DNA of 64,000 bases from Sipunculus nudus (taxonomy: Eukaryota > Annelida > Sipuncula > Golfingiida > Sipunculidae), in contig CM049310.1 in assembly GCA_026874595.1 (NCBI GenBank), positions 20,870,058 through 20,934,057 of the forward strand. Direction: 5' to 3'. Positions 30,671-43,489 of the stretch are shown here, one piece after another. Each line of letters opens with the position of its first letter. Position 1 is the first letter of the stretch. The notes beneath the pieces were generated by a model. It saw only the letters and a program-made list of their open reading frames with translations, did not search any database and had not been told where the DNA came from. The position numbers were made by a program, and so were the translations under genes.

Positions 30671-32019
30671 TCATCATTCAGGCCAGACACGCTTCAATTC
30701 ACGATGGATCAAGCTTGCCCCTGAGTGAAGGTTGGACGTGACCGGTTGGTCATCACTGGTGGCGGCTGCTTTGCTGGCAGTGCTTCACAGGAATATCTGT
30801 TCCAGTGCTAAATTAGCGACAAATTATTTAGTTTGACCACATTTTGGTGCAACTTTCGTGTCTGCGAAACACCAACCTTTAGAAAGCCCCGTTACCTAAT
30901 TTGTCCAGTAAAGGCGTAATTTGCACGCGCTTTCGATTAAATGGTATATATAAAGATGAAATAAAATTACACAAGTATACACTAGTAATTTCTGGAGCGT
31001 GTCTGATATTATTTTGTTTACCATGATCAGACAAAATAGGCATATAATTTAAAGAAAATAATATAAACGACGTCGACTGTCTGGGCATACGCTCGTGTAA
31101 ACACCCACCCACACAGAAACTTACAGTAACATAAGTGGCCATGGTATTCATAAGACAAACGTATCTTAAATACGTGTACCCTATTCTACTTATATGAGTT
31201 TCCTATTCTAAACGAAAGTTAGAGGTAAACTAGGATGTCTTTAGCGCCCACACCATTAGCAGCAACCTGCCAACCATACGTCAAATTCTGATTAAAAACT
31301 GAAGACGTTGGGGTGGCAGTACAAGCTATTGGGTTTGCATCAATTCTACTACGTGCAGATGTGCACGCCAAAATTAACAGTAATTTTTTCATTTTCATCT
31401 GCTTGTCGAACTATCTTTTTTCCGAAAAAAAAAGACATAACGTGACGTCATTCTGTTGGGAAAAAATAATAAATATTACATTCACGAATGACTTACGTAT
31501 ATTTGTGCAGTAGTTATTGATAAACAGGTCACAGCTCAGAAGGCTGGTAAGCCTAACTTGAGTCGTGATACGAGTTAGATGGAGGAATGCATCGCAGTGG
31601 TCTTCCATAATATTACATTTATATCATGGTAAACAGGACATATTATCTTATCATTAGGCCACGAATGATGGATTAACACAAAGAATACAAATGAACTGAT
31701 AACCCAAATTGAAACTCCGTCTCTATGGTAACCAGCCATTTCCTGTATCACGTAAAAGTTGGCTGCGTCCCGTAACCCCAACGAGCCATGCTTGTATTCA
31801 TGCGGTAAGATATTCAACAAACATGCGGGGGAATTTACCAATATGCTGAGTTAAAACGGAACTTATCTTGCCCATGTTAATCGTTGTTAGAAAGTAAACT
31901 AAAAAAGCTAAAGATACTCTTATGTCAAATAACAGCGTTCTTGTAGACCATGAGGCGTTGTCAGAAATGACGAAAATATTTGCATTCTCATAGAGCCTTA
32001 AAGTGTTTTACTCGCTGTA
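30671..32019. other. Unassigned non-coding stretch
   Basis: No convincing gene, RNA or repeat found on either strand. Confidence 0.4.
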
Positions 32020-32650
32020 GGATGTAATGGCACTCTGACGGGTAGACTGGTACCCCGATCTATTATATGGTCCCACTACTCTCAGCCAATCATAGAGACG
32101 TGGGCACAACGCCATCTTCAATTCTCCCGGTAGACTGTTTTCAACTCCAATATGTATATATATGAGAAAATTAATACTTCGTTTGCTCGGGGAAGTTGCA
32201 AATAGTTGGCTGTACATTTCATGGGACATTAATGATTAGATTAATGGATATTAATGATAAATCAATGCCACGAACAGTGGAATGTCAAACTAATTCAGTA
32301 CATTGTATATCGTATTAAATATATGTAACGGGTGTTCCCGGCAAGATTTCGGAGCCGTTACATATACATCCATCATTCAATTTCGTGCATATTTTTAAAC
32401 TAGAAGTGACAACAAATTATCTTACAAGATTTCTTTAGGGGTAATCAACCAGGACCGCGTGAGCGTCCATGACAACCGGCTTGTATGTGCATATTTGAGA
32501 TGGAACTAGTCTACCGAAAAGTCAAGAGTTGCAACTGGGAGTACTGAAGATTGTGTTGTGCCCCCGTCTCTATGATTGGCTGAGAGCAGCGGGGCCATAA
32601 TATAGAGCGGGGTTCCAGTCTACCTGACGGGACGTACGCTGGTCGTAGAC
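32020..32650. mobile_element. MITE-like element with ~140-bp inverted repeats
   Basis: The left arm (about 32020-32160: GTAGACTGGTACCCCG, CTCTCAGCCAATCATAGAGACG, GGCACAACGCCATCTTCA) is the inverted copy of the right arm (about 32490-32650). The ~330-bp centre is AT-rich and non-coding. The class is unknown because no target duplication could be fixed. Confidence 0.65.
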
Positions 32651-33148
32651 TCCCTAATGTCAGAGGGCCGAAATGGCGCTACCATATCCCGGGATAACCT
32701 CAGTCCCATTAGCTCTCGGACCACAAACCATGCGCCCTGCGCCACTCGGCCCCGCCGATCTGGGTCCACCAGGGGTAAAACACTATCATACAGAAAATAT
32801 AAAAACATGCTCATAAAACTCTTCGACCATACAGCAAACACTACACTCCCGGGAATGTTGCTACTGGGCTTTTGTACAACTGGCGTACTTAAAGGTATAC
32901 ACTCTGGAACATTTTTTACTGGTTCTGTACACGCCCAAACGACTAACAATTTCCGTGGGGCTCTAGCAGTGACAATATAAACGCATACCAGGAATTTAAA
33001 TGTCCCAGTCCACTGAGTCCAGATTAATTTTCTGTTTAAAACTATGTGCAATGTTGTAAATTTTACGGTAAATTAAATTTGCATGAATCCTATCAAGGCC
33101 GCCTTGCCGCATTAAAATACATCTAAATTTGTTGTTCGTCCATCGTTA
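32651..33148. other. Unassigned non-coding stretch
   Basis: Nothing recognised. A minus-strand frame of 143 codons spans 32620-33051 but has no recognisable motif and begins inside the MITE-like repeat. Confidence 0.35.
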
Positions 33149-33149
33149 T

Positions 33150-35770
33150 CAATGATAACCACGATCTCCTGTCGCTCCTGAGTCAGCATTAGACTTACTG
33201 TAAGTTCGAAGATGACTAAGGATGCCGATCCTGGCTTTAAAGAGTCTTTTGCAACTAAGGCACCTTAGAGTGGGTGCTGGGAGTGATATACAAACAGTCT
33301 GTGCATTCCGGGGTGCTTTTCTTCTTGTGAGGCAGCTAGATGTCCTCTGCATCTTAGCTCTTCATACACCGCTGGTTATGTGTCTTCGCCATTGTTTACA
33401 ATCCCGATCATCGATTTTTTCAGGACTAAGTTGCGACGCCAAAAGCTTTGAGTAAGTCCTGAAGAGTGTTTTTGTATTTTTTTCATGGGACAACCCCTAA
33501 AAACTTTGCCTTCTTTGGGCTCGCTCTCCTTAGAGCATTTGCTTTGGTAATCTAATGACAAACATCCGAGCGACATCATAGATGTGCTTTCTTCAGTAAT
33601 GTGTGAAAGCTGGGGAGGTATGTACGACTCCAAAACTTCTGTATATGGTATCTTTTCCTGAGCAGCCTGCAGAGACAGGTCATGTGGAAGTGATTGAGCT
33701 GTTTTGCGTGCCTGCTGTATACAGTCCTAGATTCACCCCCATACAGCAGAGTTGTGAGGATCACAGCACGGTAAAACTTCAACTTCTTGCAGATACTAAC
33801 TTCTCTGCGCTCCCAGGTATTTTCTTGTAGTCTGCTGAGTTGGCTTTAGCAATTCTCAAGTTACCTCATTATCGATGTGGACAGCTCTTTAAAGAATGCT
33901 GTCTAGGTATATAAACAGATCAACATTCTTGAGGTTTTGCCCCCTCACCGAGATTGATGGTTCTGTATAAAACATTCCTGGGGCAGTGTGGTGCATACTC
34001 TCAGGACTTTTTATGCATATTGTTAAGTTATCGCATGCAGTCGTGAACTTGCCCATGGTGTTATACATATCTTGTTCAGCTAAGCCATTGAGGGCATAGT
34101 CATAGGCGAAGAGGAAATGTCTGACGAGTATCTCCTTTATTTTGGTGATGGCATGCAGCCTACTTTGGTTGAACATTTTCCCGATCAGTCCTGTATTCTA
34201 TGAAAGTGCCCGCCTCTTCATCGAATGCACCAGAGAGAATTGCTGAGAATATCATACTATATAGGGTTAAGGGCAAGCAGGCAATCTTGTTTTTTATTCA
34301 ATTGATTACGGCAAAATCGTTAGAGGTGTCACCATTGTCATTATGCCCTCGTGAAACAGTCGGTCAATGGCAATGAATCTCGCTGGACCGCCAAATTTGC
34401 CAATGATTTTCTACAGACCCTCCCGGCTCATGGTATCAAGTGCCTTAATTGGTTATGTTGACAAAGGTGGAATAGAGTCTTGTTCTGCTCCTGGCACTTC
34501 TCTTGTAGTTGGCATGCAGCAAATATCATGTCCACTGTCCCCCTGTCCTTATGATATCCACATTGACTTTCTGGGAACAGGTCCTGTTCAAGGTGGTAAA
34601 ATTAGTCGATTAAGCATCAGTTGAGCAAGGATTTTGCCTGCGATAGATAACAAAGAGATACTTATACGGTTGTCGCAATTATTTTGTTTCCTCTTTAGTT
34701 TGTACAAATGGACAATAGTAGCATTATTGAACTCAGGGATGTGGCCTTTTGATTTAAGATCAGCTGAAATGGTTCATTGAGCTTCATTTTAGAGAGCTGT
34801 ACTGCTGCATTTGAGGATTTAAGTTGGAAAAGCATCTGAAGCAGGCAAACGTTGAAGACTGATGGGCTGAAAAGCAGTAATTGTAACACTCGCTTGTGAT
34901 TTCACTCGCTACGTGGTGGTGTCAAGTCTAAGGGGTTGCATTGGTGAAACTCTCACTGAATGGCTATCGGAATCAAAATATTGGAGGACCTAATCATATT
35001 AAGACCGTCTAAATCAGTATACTACTTCTTAGTAGCTATGTGGAAGCGTGCAAATGGCAATGACTGAATGAACCATGTTGCTTTTGAAAAAATTTCGGGA
35101 AAGACCGCAATAACTGCTGAATTCATTGGAAAAGACCTTAGTTCAGCGAGGCGATTGTGTGTGCGCTGACCGTCTCCCAACCACTGAACCGTACCAGTCG
35201 ATGGAATGAGTCGGTCAGAGAGACGTAAATTAGTTATATGATTTGACACGAAAGGGCAGCACCTGTTCTAATCGTTGCCCCACAGCAGGAGCAAGTTTAA
35301 TGGTTCTGCTGAAGGATTTATAGAGTCTTGACCACTGCATCGACTGGGCCAGTCTACGCTAAAAAGGGATGTAACTCCAGATGATTCTGGCCATATATAC
35401 TGCTTTCTGAGCGCTGTATAAGCGTTTGGAGTTGTGTCTGTCGGCATAGCTTTGAATTTTCATTATCTGTTTTACTGCAGAGTCAACTATCATTGCATTC
35501 CCCAAAGCTTCTTCTAGGTGATTCTACGGCAGTTTGTGGATGCTGCCTTCTTTGGGGGATCTATGTAGTAGGCTCTGTGGAGGGCATCCTTCTTGTTAAA
35601 CAGGGCCTGTAACTCTTCATTGTTTTCATCCAACCAGCCCTGCTGCTTTATGGGTAGTGAAACCTAAACGTCCGTCTGTAGTAGAGTAGACTGTCTATCT
35701 TAGATTCTTCCATTCTTCTTCAACATCCACTGGACGGAGACCTCCTAGTACAACCTGGTGTGGAGGTCTC
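33150..35770 (-). pseudogene. Decayed non-LTR retrotransposon (LINE) with C-terminal C2H2 finger
   Basis: Minus-strand pieces follow the order of an animal LINE ORF2. A linker before the RT (GWLDENNEELQALFNKKDALHRAY, read at about 35640-35570) comes first. RT motifs follow (RTVDMIFAA near 34530, FLFAYDYALN near 34130 with the catalytic FADD changed to FAYD). Next are YRAVILTTLLYGGES and QLNHFHMTCL (33576-33782), then a terminal zinc finger CLSCKRLFKARIGILSHLRTY (33149-33352) whose last histidine is lost. Many stops and frame changes occur. About 450 bp of unrelated sequence (about 34880-35330) interrupts it. The endonuclease part was not found, so the copy is 5'-truncated. Confidence 0.85.
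34880..35330. other. Foreign insert in the LINE, with a MITE end
   Basis: LINE similarity stops and resumes around this block. Bases 34930-35010 (AACTCTCACTGAATGGCTAT, GGACCTAATCATATT) match one end of the MITE at 38367-38960. Confidence 0.45.
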
Positions 35771-37794
35771 GAATGAAATGCTTCCTGGTTTCTTACTCTT
35801 GAGCATGTTGAAGTTGCTGTTCTATTTAAAGCACGTGACTACATAAATGTACATAAAAAGCCAGCTATTGGACTACCTTTTCTGTAGATTATATTTGATT
35901 TTTGGCATACTCTGTTGATGAACTGTTGGTAATTCCTGTGCAGAAAAATTTTCTAACGCGCCTCTGTGACATCTGTATGAGCTTGTTTAAAGCTAAGAGC
36001 TAGAAGTAAACACGGTACATGCGACTATGTTGACGAACAGAAAACCACATGACTAAAGGTGGTTGGTTGCATATATGCGAAAGCTGAAAGGTCGCTAGAT
36101 GCCCTTATTGAATGCGTTTGGGTCATTTTGTCGGGCTCCCCACATGCTATACACACGTGGCTATAGACAAAACGAGCAACGTGTGTGCTGTTGTATCGGC
36201 GTTTTCTGGCCTATTTTTATAAGGTTCAATTAACGGATTATCTTTAGTTCATAAACTTCAGTTACCGGGATAGGCCTCTTTAGCATATCCCCCGCATAAA
36301 TATCCGTATTTTTGCTGAGTAATGCAATATGAAATTCTTCTGGAATAGTTCTGGAACAGCCCGTACACGCGAGTTAGGGTAGGAGTCCCCCCACACCGGG
36401 GGGGGGGGGGGGGCGCATTATTCGTCAAAGTCATGGTGGCGTCACGGTAAAGTTCGACGTAACATGCAATTTCTTTCGGTTTTGCTAGGGCGGCCTCCAT
36501 CACAAAATCCCTGGAAAAGTTAAATGTATACAGGAGGCCAGTGCTAGCCGGTCATTGATGAAACCGTTAATTTGGAGTAAAATCTGACCAGTGCCTTTTC
36601 ATCAGTGGCCACTGGATATGCGTGACGGTGGGCTCGGCGAAAATCCTTATTATACAGTTTTAATGTTGACCGAGTTTTTTGTTTATAATGACTTAAATTA
36701 TACGTATTCACTGTTAGGGAGAAATGTCCTTCCCATATAGGCCTTAATGGCACTCAATTTAAGTCTGTGGCCTGTTTAACAGGAATGACATGTTCTTCAA
36801 GAGCATTACGGAAGTCAGCATTCTCTACATAAAATTCATCTACAGAATCCCTTATCATACCCACTACCGTGCTTACTTATATCTTGGGAAATAGAGCCTG
36901 ACTAGAAGCGATTAAGTAGGAGGACTGAAAAGTTATTTTAAGCCTTTTGTAAAGGTGATTTTAGAATAAATTAGTTTGATGGGCAGTCAAAGTAAGGGAA
37001 CCATGCTAAATAAGTGGGATGGTTGGTTAAATAGGTGACAGGGGATAGGCCCCGTTATGGTGGTGATATCGCTCACCCGGTGAATACATTATTTTTGTCA
37101 AGTGCCTGTGCACGAATGGCAGGCGGAATTCGCCTGACAAATAAGAGTGGCGCCCCCTCACGACAAAACGTTTATGAAGACAAGAAGGCATTTGCCGTGA
37201 CACCTTTGATCACAGTCAGCAATCAATATACAAAATTGAAATTGAAACAGGTAATAACCATTGCAATCATGTTGGCCAATTTTTTTCTTAACAGTTTTCC
37301 ATGTACAACATGGCTCAATCTTTGCGAAGCCTTGCATATGTTTATGTTATGGATAAATTCTCTCTATTTGGATACACAAATCCAAGTCCCTTTTCCGAAA
37401 TAGAACAGTGGAAAGACTTACTGTTTTTTCTGAATTTGTGTGTCTCTTTGTGTGAACTGTGGGAGGGGATATGTTGAATAAGTCCACAAATTTATTTTTA
37501 CATGGGGTTTTACATTCATGTTTTTAAAGAATAAATACAAGGAGAAACTTGATGATTATTTTTAGACAGGACTTGTTAATATTTTACTGTAATATTATAT
37601 TTTTCTCAAACGTTTTAGTAAAACAAATTTCAATTTCAATGAGAAAATAAAATATATCTTCCTTTATTGGAAGTGGCCAACGAAATCTTTGAAACATCAT
37701 GATGGCTTTGATGCCGATGCATATGTGTGTGTGTGTGTGTGTTGGGGGAGATTTCGTGTTCAATAGTCATTCATTGTTTTCTATCACTTTCAGG
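35771..37794. other. Unassigned non-coding stretch
   Basis: No gene found. A poly-G run lies at about 36400-36413 and a GT microsatellite at 37722-37742. Confidence 0.4.
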
Positions 37795-37917
37795 AAGTAC
37801 AGTTGCTGCAGTGAGTCGTTGTCTTTGGGGACTCAAGAGAACAAGCAACGTTTACATCAGTGTTTCAACATTGTAAAGAACACCAAAGCCTGGCAAAGGG
37901 CGCTGGAAGAAACAAAG
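37795..37917 (+). CDS. Isolated exon candidate, product unknown
   Basis: A 3' splice-like TATCACTTTCAG precedes 123 bases of open frame that end at an AAAG/GTTAAT junction. The frame encodes a soluble, helix-prone segment (includes SLGTQENKQRLHQCFN and TKAWQRALEETK). Neither flanking exons nor a family were recognised. It could equally be a chance frame. Confidence 0.22.
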
Positions 37918-38309
37918 GTTAATTGCACCTATCTGTATATACGGGAGCTCCCAAATTTGGTCCCCTGTGAAATTTCTGTGTGAGACCCAGTAATTATTCC
38001 AGTCCAGATTGCCATTGCCAGCACTATACTTCACTGACACTGTCTTCACTCACTGACTCGGACTTCACTACTCGCCTAAATTACTATTACAAAGACTGTA
38101 TGCTGTACTGTCTAAGTTTCTGTATCACCCTGTCAGAACCTTTCACCTTTCAATGAATCATCAATGAATTTATGATATATCCGTACTGAGATCAGTAGTT
38201 TTCATGGGTCTTCTTTCGGGGGGGGGGGGGGGGGGGGCAGAGGGACGTACCTTGTCCCCCTTACTTTTTAGTGCAATGAAACGCAAAAATTCAACAATCT
38301 ATCAGTGGG
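37918..38309. other. Unassigned non-coding stretch
   Basis: No gene; a poly-G run occupies about 38220-38237. Confidence 0.4.
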
Positions 38310-39255
38310 ATAATTGTCTCTTGATACCCATTTTGAACATAAATACCAAGGGTTAATCTACGTGAAAAGATATATTTATATTAGCCCGATTGAATCAAAC
38401 TCAATATTATTAGGCCCTACCATATATTGAGTCCGATAGCCATACAGTGAGAGTTTCTACAATATGAGCTACGGAAGATGCAATGGATCCGTTGCATCTT
38501 CTTTGACTGCCTGTTTACTGCCAAACAACAAGACACAGGATTATACCATTTTAACACCAATAAGTATGTGTTTCATGGTATCTATAGCAACTAAAATTAA
38601 ACTTGGATCATCATTTTTAAACATTTACTGACCATTTAACCAGAGGCATGTCAGCGAGTTTAGTAGGGACAGAGAAGAACAGTGGAACAGGTGCACTTGA
38701 TGACCTCACTGATAGCCTCGCTGACTCGAGTGATTGACAGCGAAAATGGTGTTACATTTTGTTTCAACAGGCCTGGCTCTGAAGAGTGACCACTGGCACG
38801 GGGTAATAAACACCTGTTGAAGTGGTAAAAAGGGCACTGGGTGGTGTGTAGTCCGAGGCTTATATTGTAGAAATTCTCACTGTATAGCCATTGGACTCAA
38901 TATATGGCAGGGCCTAATAATATTGAGTCCGATTCAACCGGGCTATATTTATATAAGATCACCCAGCCAGGGCAGACACTTAACTGTGGCTGTATGTAAA
39001 ACTCGAAGGATTTTTCATAAGTAAAGTACTAAAACATATACAAAATGCTATTACATTAATACTATTTTGATTTGTATCGATTGAACAAGGTCTGTTCTAG
39101 CATTCTGTGAAGAATCATAGTTATTCATTCTATAATCTGAAAGTTATAGACAATTTTGTGCTCAGAAGCCATCTCGAAACTTACTCAGAAGTGCCTGGTA
39201 GTAGTCCAAATGTGTAAAACTCAGAAGCCACGGCCACTGGTCATCAAATCATCAG
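38310..39255. repeat. Left arm of a long inverted repeat (interrupted by a MITE)
   Basis: Bases 38330-38365 and 38985-39250 are the inverted copy of 42215-42530. Shared blocks include TTTTGAACATAAATACCA, TGTAAAACTCG, ATTTTTCATAA, AACAGACC and ATAACTTTCAGATTA in reverse order. The arm is split by the MITE at 38367-38960, which the right arm lacks. Confidence 0.7.
38367..38960. mobile_element. MITE of ~594 bp with ~95-bp terminal inverted repeats
   Basis: The ends (GATATATTTATATTAGCCCG... and ...CGGGCTATATTTATATAAGATC) are inverted copies for about 95 bp. Each contains an internal hairpin, GGACTCAATAT...ATATTGAGTCC. The empty site at 42.48 kb in the opposite arm supports its boundaries. Fragments of the family also occur at 3.2 kb and 35.0 kb. 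It is non-coding. Confidence 0.75.
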
Positions 39256-40729
39256 CATGCGTGTCCAGCATTTTCAGTATCTTCCAGATGACATATTTTT
39301 CATAATTCAATCTGTTGTCTTACATTCATGATGCTGTTTTCTTAAAGTAATATTTTGTGGTCACATTTATTTTTCATTTTGTAAAACAATATAGTAATAA
39401 TTCATCAATTTTGGATGATAAATAGAAAATTTGACAGAAACACAACAGCGTCCTGGAAATTAAAATGTTTAATGTTTCATATATAAATTGACCAACCATT
39501 TCATGTTTCATTGACCAAACAATTTCATCATGATTATGTATCTCTTTGACTTACAAAATCTATTATGTAATACATTTGATTCCAAAATATATTTTATATT
39601 TCATGATCAGAATGCTTATATTGTCAATAATTGATTTACATTGCTTTTTATTATATCAAAATGTGATATTTTCCCCGAAATATTCATGCTGTAAAATGAA
39701 AACCTTTCCAATTCAAGTTTTAAAATGTTTCCAAAATAGACGGCATAATATACATTATATTTCACATTGAATTGTTTGATAATGAGTTCATCAGATGTAT
39801 TGGACAAATTTGAAAAGAAAACACAAACATAAACAAAACCTTGACAGAAAGAAATACACAATACATGTTTAAATAGATATTATGCGGATTGTAACATTCA
39901 ACGTTCACAAACAATAATACTTTATATATACATATTGTAAAATGTGTCAACAGAAAAAAAACAACAAATCAATAAAACATCAACAAAACATTTAGCATGG
40001 CAAAAATTGTTCAGTAATTGTTTAAAAATAAACTGTAACAGAGTAAAACAGCTTTCTCTCAGTCTCTCACAGTCTCTCATAGATATTATATAATTAGTTT
40101 TATAACAGAACCTGATACAAGCAACTATATGAGGTCCAAAGGGAGGGAGGTCCGAAAATGCTCGGTACTACTTAATAGAATTCTGACTATAGTTCATTGA
40201 TTACCATGCAAGCCTAAGAATAAGCTTCATGTTAACTTCGTTTTTTTTTGTGATATATATAGAAAATATATATTTATACAAAATAATTATCATGGTTGAA
40301 TAAGTATAAAAGAAAGAGTTGAAAATATTTTATTTTTTTGTTCCAAAACCAACTTTATGCTTTAACACAATAACATATTAGATTTTATAATCACACATGT
40401 AGAGGTATGTAATATATTACCTGGACTGTTCTATCCCATTTCTGCGATATATCTTAACTATATTTTTTATTCAAAAAAAGATCAGGGAACTCTTACTTTA
40501 TAAAACACATTCCAATTTACGTTTTAAGTGGTACATATATGTTTGTTGGTGTTCTAGCTATGTCCTGTTAGGATATATTGAATTTTTAGTATATTATGAT
40601 AATATTGAATATTTGCTCAGTGTATGCAAAATATATTAAAACTGTTTTAATATTTAATGATATCTTAATTTAAAAATGTATTATTAAAGCCGTATTCGGG
40701 TTTCTTATATTTTATTATGTACAGTGTGT
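39256..40729. other. AT-rich non-coding stretch
   Basis: No gene or repeat recognised; very AT-rich with many short T and A runs. Confidence 0.45.
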
Positions 40730-42122
40730 TAGTAAGTCATGTAAGTCATCTGAGCTATAGCGATCATTCTTTGTCCGTCGTCTGTCCGTCTGTCTGTCCG
40801 TTAACCTGGCACAAATCGTAACCGCTGGACCTAGAAACTTGTAACTTTACATTCTGAGAGGTCCATGAAAAATCTCCTTGGAAACCAGAAATTATGTCTC
40901 TGTTACCCAAATTCTTCGAGCTATGGGGTCCCAAAGTACCCCCCCCCCCCCAGAATATTAAAAAATTTCATACAAAAACTTCAATATCTCATTAACTACA
41001 TCATTGATGGTCATTATTTTTTGCATAGATTTTGATCATGAGATGTTCATTCACTTCCTGCAGATTGGTGGCGCCACCTGTATTTTTCGATTTTTTTACC
41101 CATTTTTTCTCTATTTTTGAGACCTTTAAAAATGTGAACATCTGTTTACAGGGCACAAATCATAAAGATTGGACCTAGAATCTTCATTCCTCACACAGTA
41201 AGAGACCCATTAAAGGTCTCCATGGAAACCAGAAATTAGGTCTCTGTTACCCATATCCTTCAAGCTATGGGGCCCCAAAGTACCCCCCCCCCCCCCCGGA
41301 ATAGTAAAAAATTTCATACAAAACTTCAATATCGCATTAACTTCATCATTGATGGTCATTATTTTTTTGCATAAATATTGATCATGAGATGTTTCATCAG
41401 TGTCTCCAGACTTGTGGCGCCACCTATCTGTTACCCATATCCTTTGAGCTGTGGGGCTCCCAATTATCACCCAGAATAATGGAAAAATTGATACAAAAGC
41501 TGAAGTATCTGAACAACTAATGCAGAGATCACCATAATTGTTTGTATGGATAATGACCATGGAGTGTTTCATCAGTTCCTGCAGACTGGTGATGCCACCT
41601 GTATTTTTTCGTTTTTTTTTTACGAATTTTTTTCTCTATTTTTGAGACCTTTAAAGATATAAACATCTGTTAAACAGGGCACAAATCATAAGAACTGGAC
41701 CTAGGATCTTCACTCTTGTCATGCAAGGAGGCCCATGAAAAGTGTCTGTGGAAACCTGAAATTAGGTCTCTGTTACCCATATCCTTCAAGCTATAGGACT
41801 CGGAAGTATCCCTCAGAATAATGGAAAATTTGAAACAAAAGCTGAAGTATCTGAACAACTAATGCAGAGATCACTATGATTCTTTGCATGGATATTGACC
41901 ATTAAGTGTTTTATTAGTTTCTGCAGACTGGCGGAACCACCTGTATTTTTTTTTAAAGTTTATGCATTTTTTGAGATATATACAGTCACAATCTTGGCCT
42001 GTTGGTTAATCTGTTTGATGCTTCAGTTGAATGGGTATATACTACCATTCAGATGATAAAATTTCCTTTGGCAAATCTCTTCCCAGTCAGCTGAGCATAA
42101 TGACCCATGGGTCACTTGTTTT
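40730..42122 (+). repeat. R1 repeat array, copy A
   Basis: It starts near GTAAGTCATCTGAGCTATAG with CTTTGTCCGTC and a CCGTCTGT-rich stretch. It contains about four tandem monomers marked by GGCACAAATCGTAA, GGACCTAGAA, TCTGTTACCCA and GGTGGCGCCACCTGT. It ends CAGCTGAGCATAATGACCCA followed by TGGGTCACTTGTT. The layout resembles an interspersed repeat common in bivalves (from memory). It is non-autonomous. Confidence 0.7.
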
Positions 42123-42214
42123 ATATACTCATTACAAGCACACTCATAAGCAATTTAAATATATGCATGCTATGAAATTGCATTTGTCATGTGGCTCTTA
42201 ACTGACCATAGGTT

Positions 42215-42555
42215 GACCAATGCGTCTCCATGACTTCAGAGTTTTACACATTTGGACCACATCCCGGCACTTCGAGTGGCTTCTGAGCCCAAAATCGTCA
42301 ATAACTTTCAGATTAGGGAATGGATAACCATGATTCTCCATGGAGTGATAGAACAGACCTAATTCTTTCAAGAAAAATCAAAATTGTGTTGACCTAGAGG
42401 TAATTTGTGCATGTTTTGCCACTTTATTTATGAAAAATCCTTGGCTTCCGACTTCCGAGTTTTACACACAGCCTTTTATTGTGCAGGTCACTGGATTTAC
42501 CCGTGGTATTTATGTTCAAAATAGATTAACAAAATGTTTTGCCTTAAGGGTACAT
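42215..42555. repeat. Right arm of the long inverted repeat
   Basis: Inverted copy of 38310-38365 plus 38985-39255, about 80% similar by eye, without the MITE. The two arms enclose about 3 kb that includes R1 copy A. Confidence 0.7.
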
Positions 42556-43027
42556 AATATTCCTAAACACAGGTAGGGACCCTGATTTTCCATTTTAGAT
42601 TTCGTAAAATTATGTTTTCAATTTTATGGATTCCGTTTTTTCCATTTTCTATTAAATGCATGTATAAAGCCATTAAAGTGCGTTTGTAAATGCATGAACT
42701 AGTTATACCACATATAAATTTCTGTATCCAACATGGAAGTTAATTTTCAAGCAATTTGTACAGTTATTTAAGTAAAATAACATTTATAGGTTGCAAGTCC
42801 ATTTCTTCCAATGAGATTGTATAGAAATGGTTGATAAAACTATTTTCAAGGAAGATATACATAATTAAATAACTTAAATAAATTGTCAACATCCGAGGTT
42901 CTGTGCAACTAGACCAATAGATATTATTACTGAACTGGTTCCCAGGCCTAACACATTCTAATGGGCCCTGGAACCAGGAAAATCTTATTCATGGTGTCCA
43001 ATGGCCACCAGTTGGTGCACGGTTTTT
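42556..43027. other. Unassigned non-coding stretch
   Basis: AT-rich; nothing recognised. Confidence 0.4.
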
Positions 43028-43430
43028 TAGCTCAGCTGACTGTAAGTCAACTGAGGTATAGGAATGGCGCTTTGTCCATCGTCCGTCCGGCCGTCTGGTC
43101 GTCCGTTAGCAGGGCACAAATCGTAACTGCTGGTCCTAGAAACTTTTCAGTTAAAATCCAAGGAGGTCAATAAAAATTCTCTTTGGAAACCTGAAATTAG
43201 GTCACTGTGACCTATATCCTCGGAGCTATGGGGCTTGGAGGAACCCCCAAGAATAATCAAAAATATAATACAAAACCTCCAATATCTTGATAATTAATGC
43301 ATGGATTGTCATGAATCTTGCCTTGAATATTGACCATAACTAGTTTGGTCAGTTCCCGAAAAGTGGTGGCGCCACCTGTATTTTTTGTCATTTTTACGAA
43401 TATTTTTCTATTTTTTTACAATAAAATGAC
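43028..43430 (+). repeat. R1 repeat, truncated copy B
   Basis: It begins TTTAGCTCAGCTGACTGTAA and carries one monomer with GGGCACAAATCGTAACTG and GGTGGCGCCACCTGTATTTT. The terminal ...GACCCATGGGTC... end is missing. Confidence 0.7.
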
Positions 43431-43489
43431 AACAATCATGTCAGTTTCTCAGCTGTAATTACATCTAGTGTCCCAAAACCTGGTGTGTT

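Noticed and set aside
30267-30728. 153-codon frame over the poly-G region
   Set aside because: Low-complexity, crosses homopolymers and a repeat; no motif.
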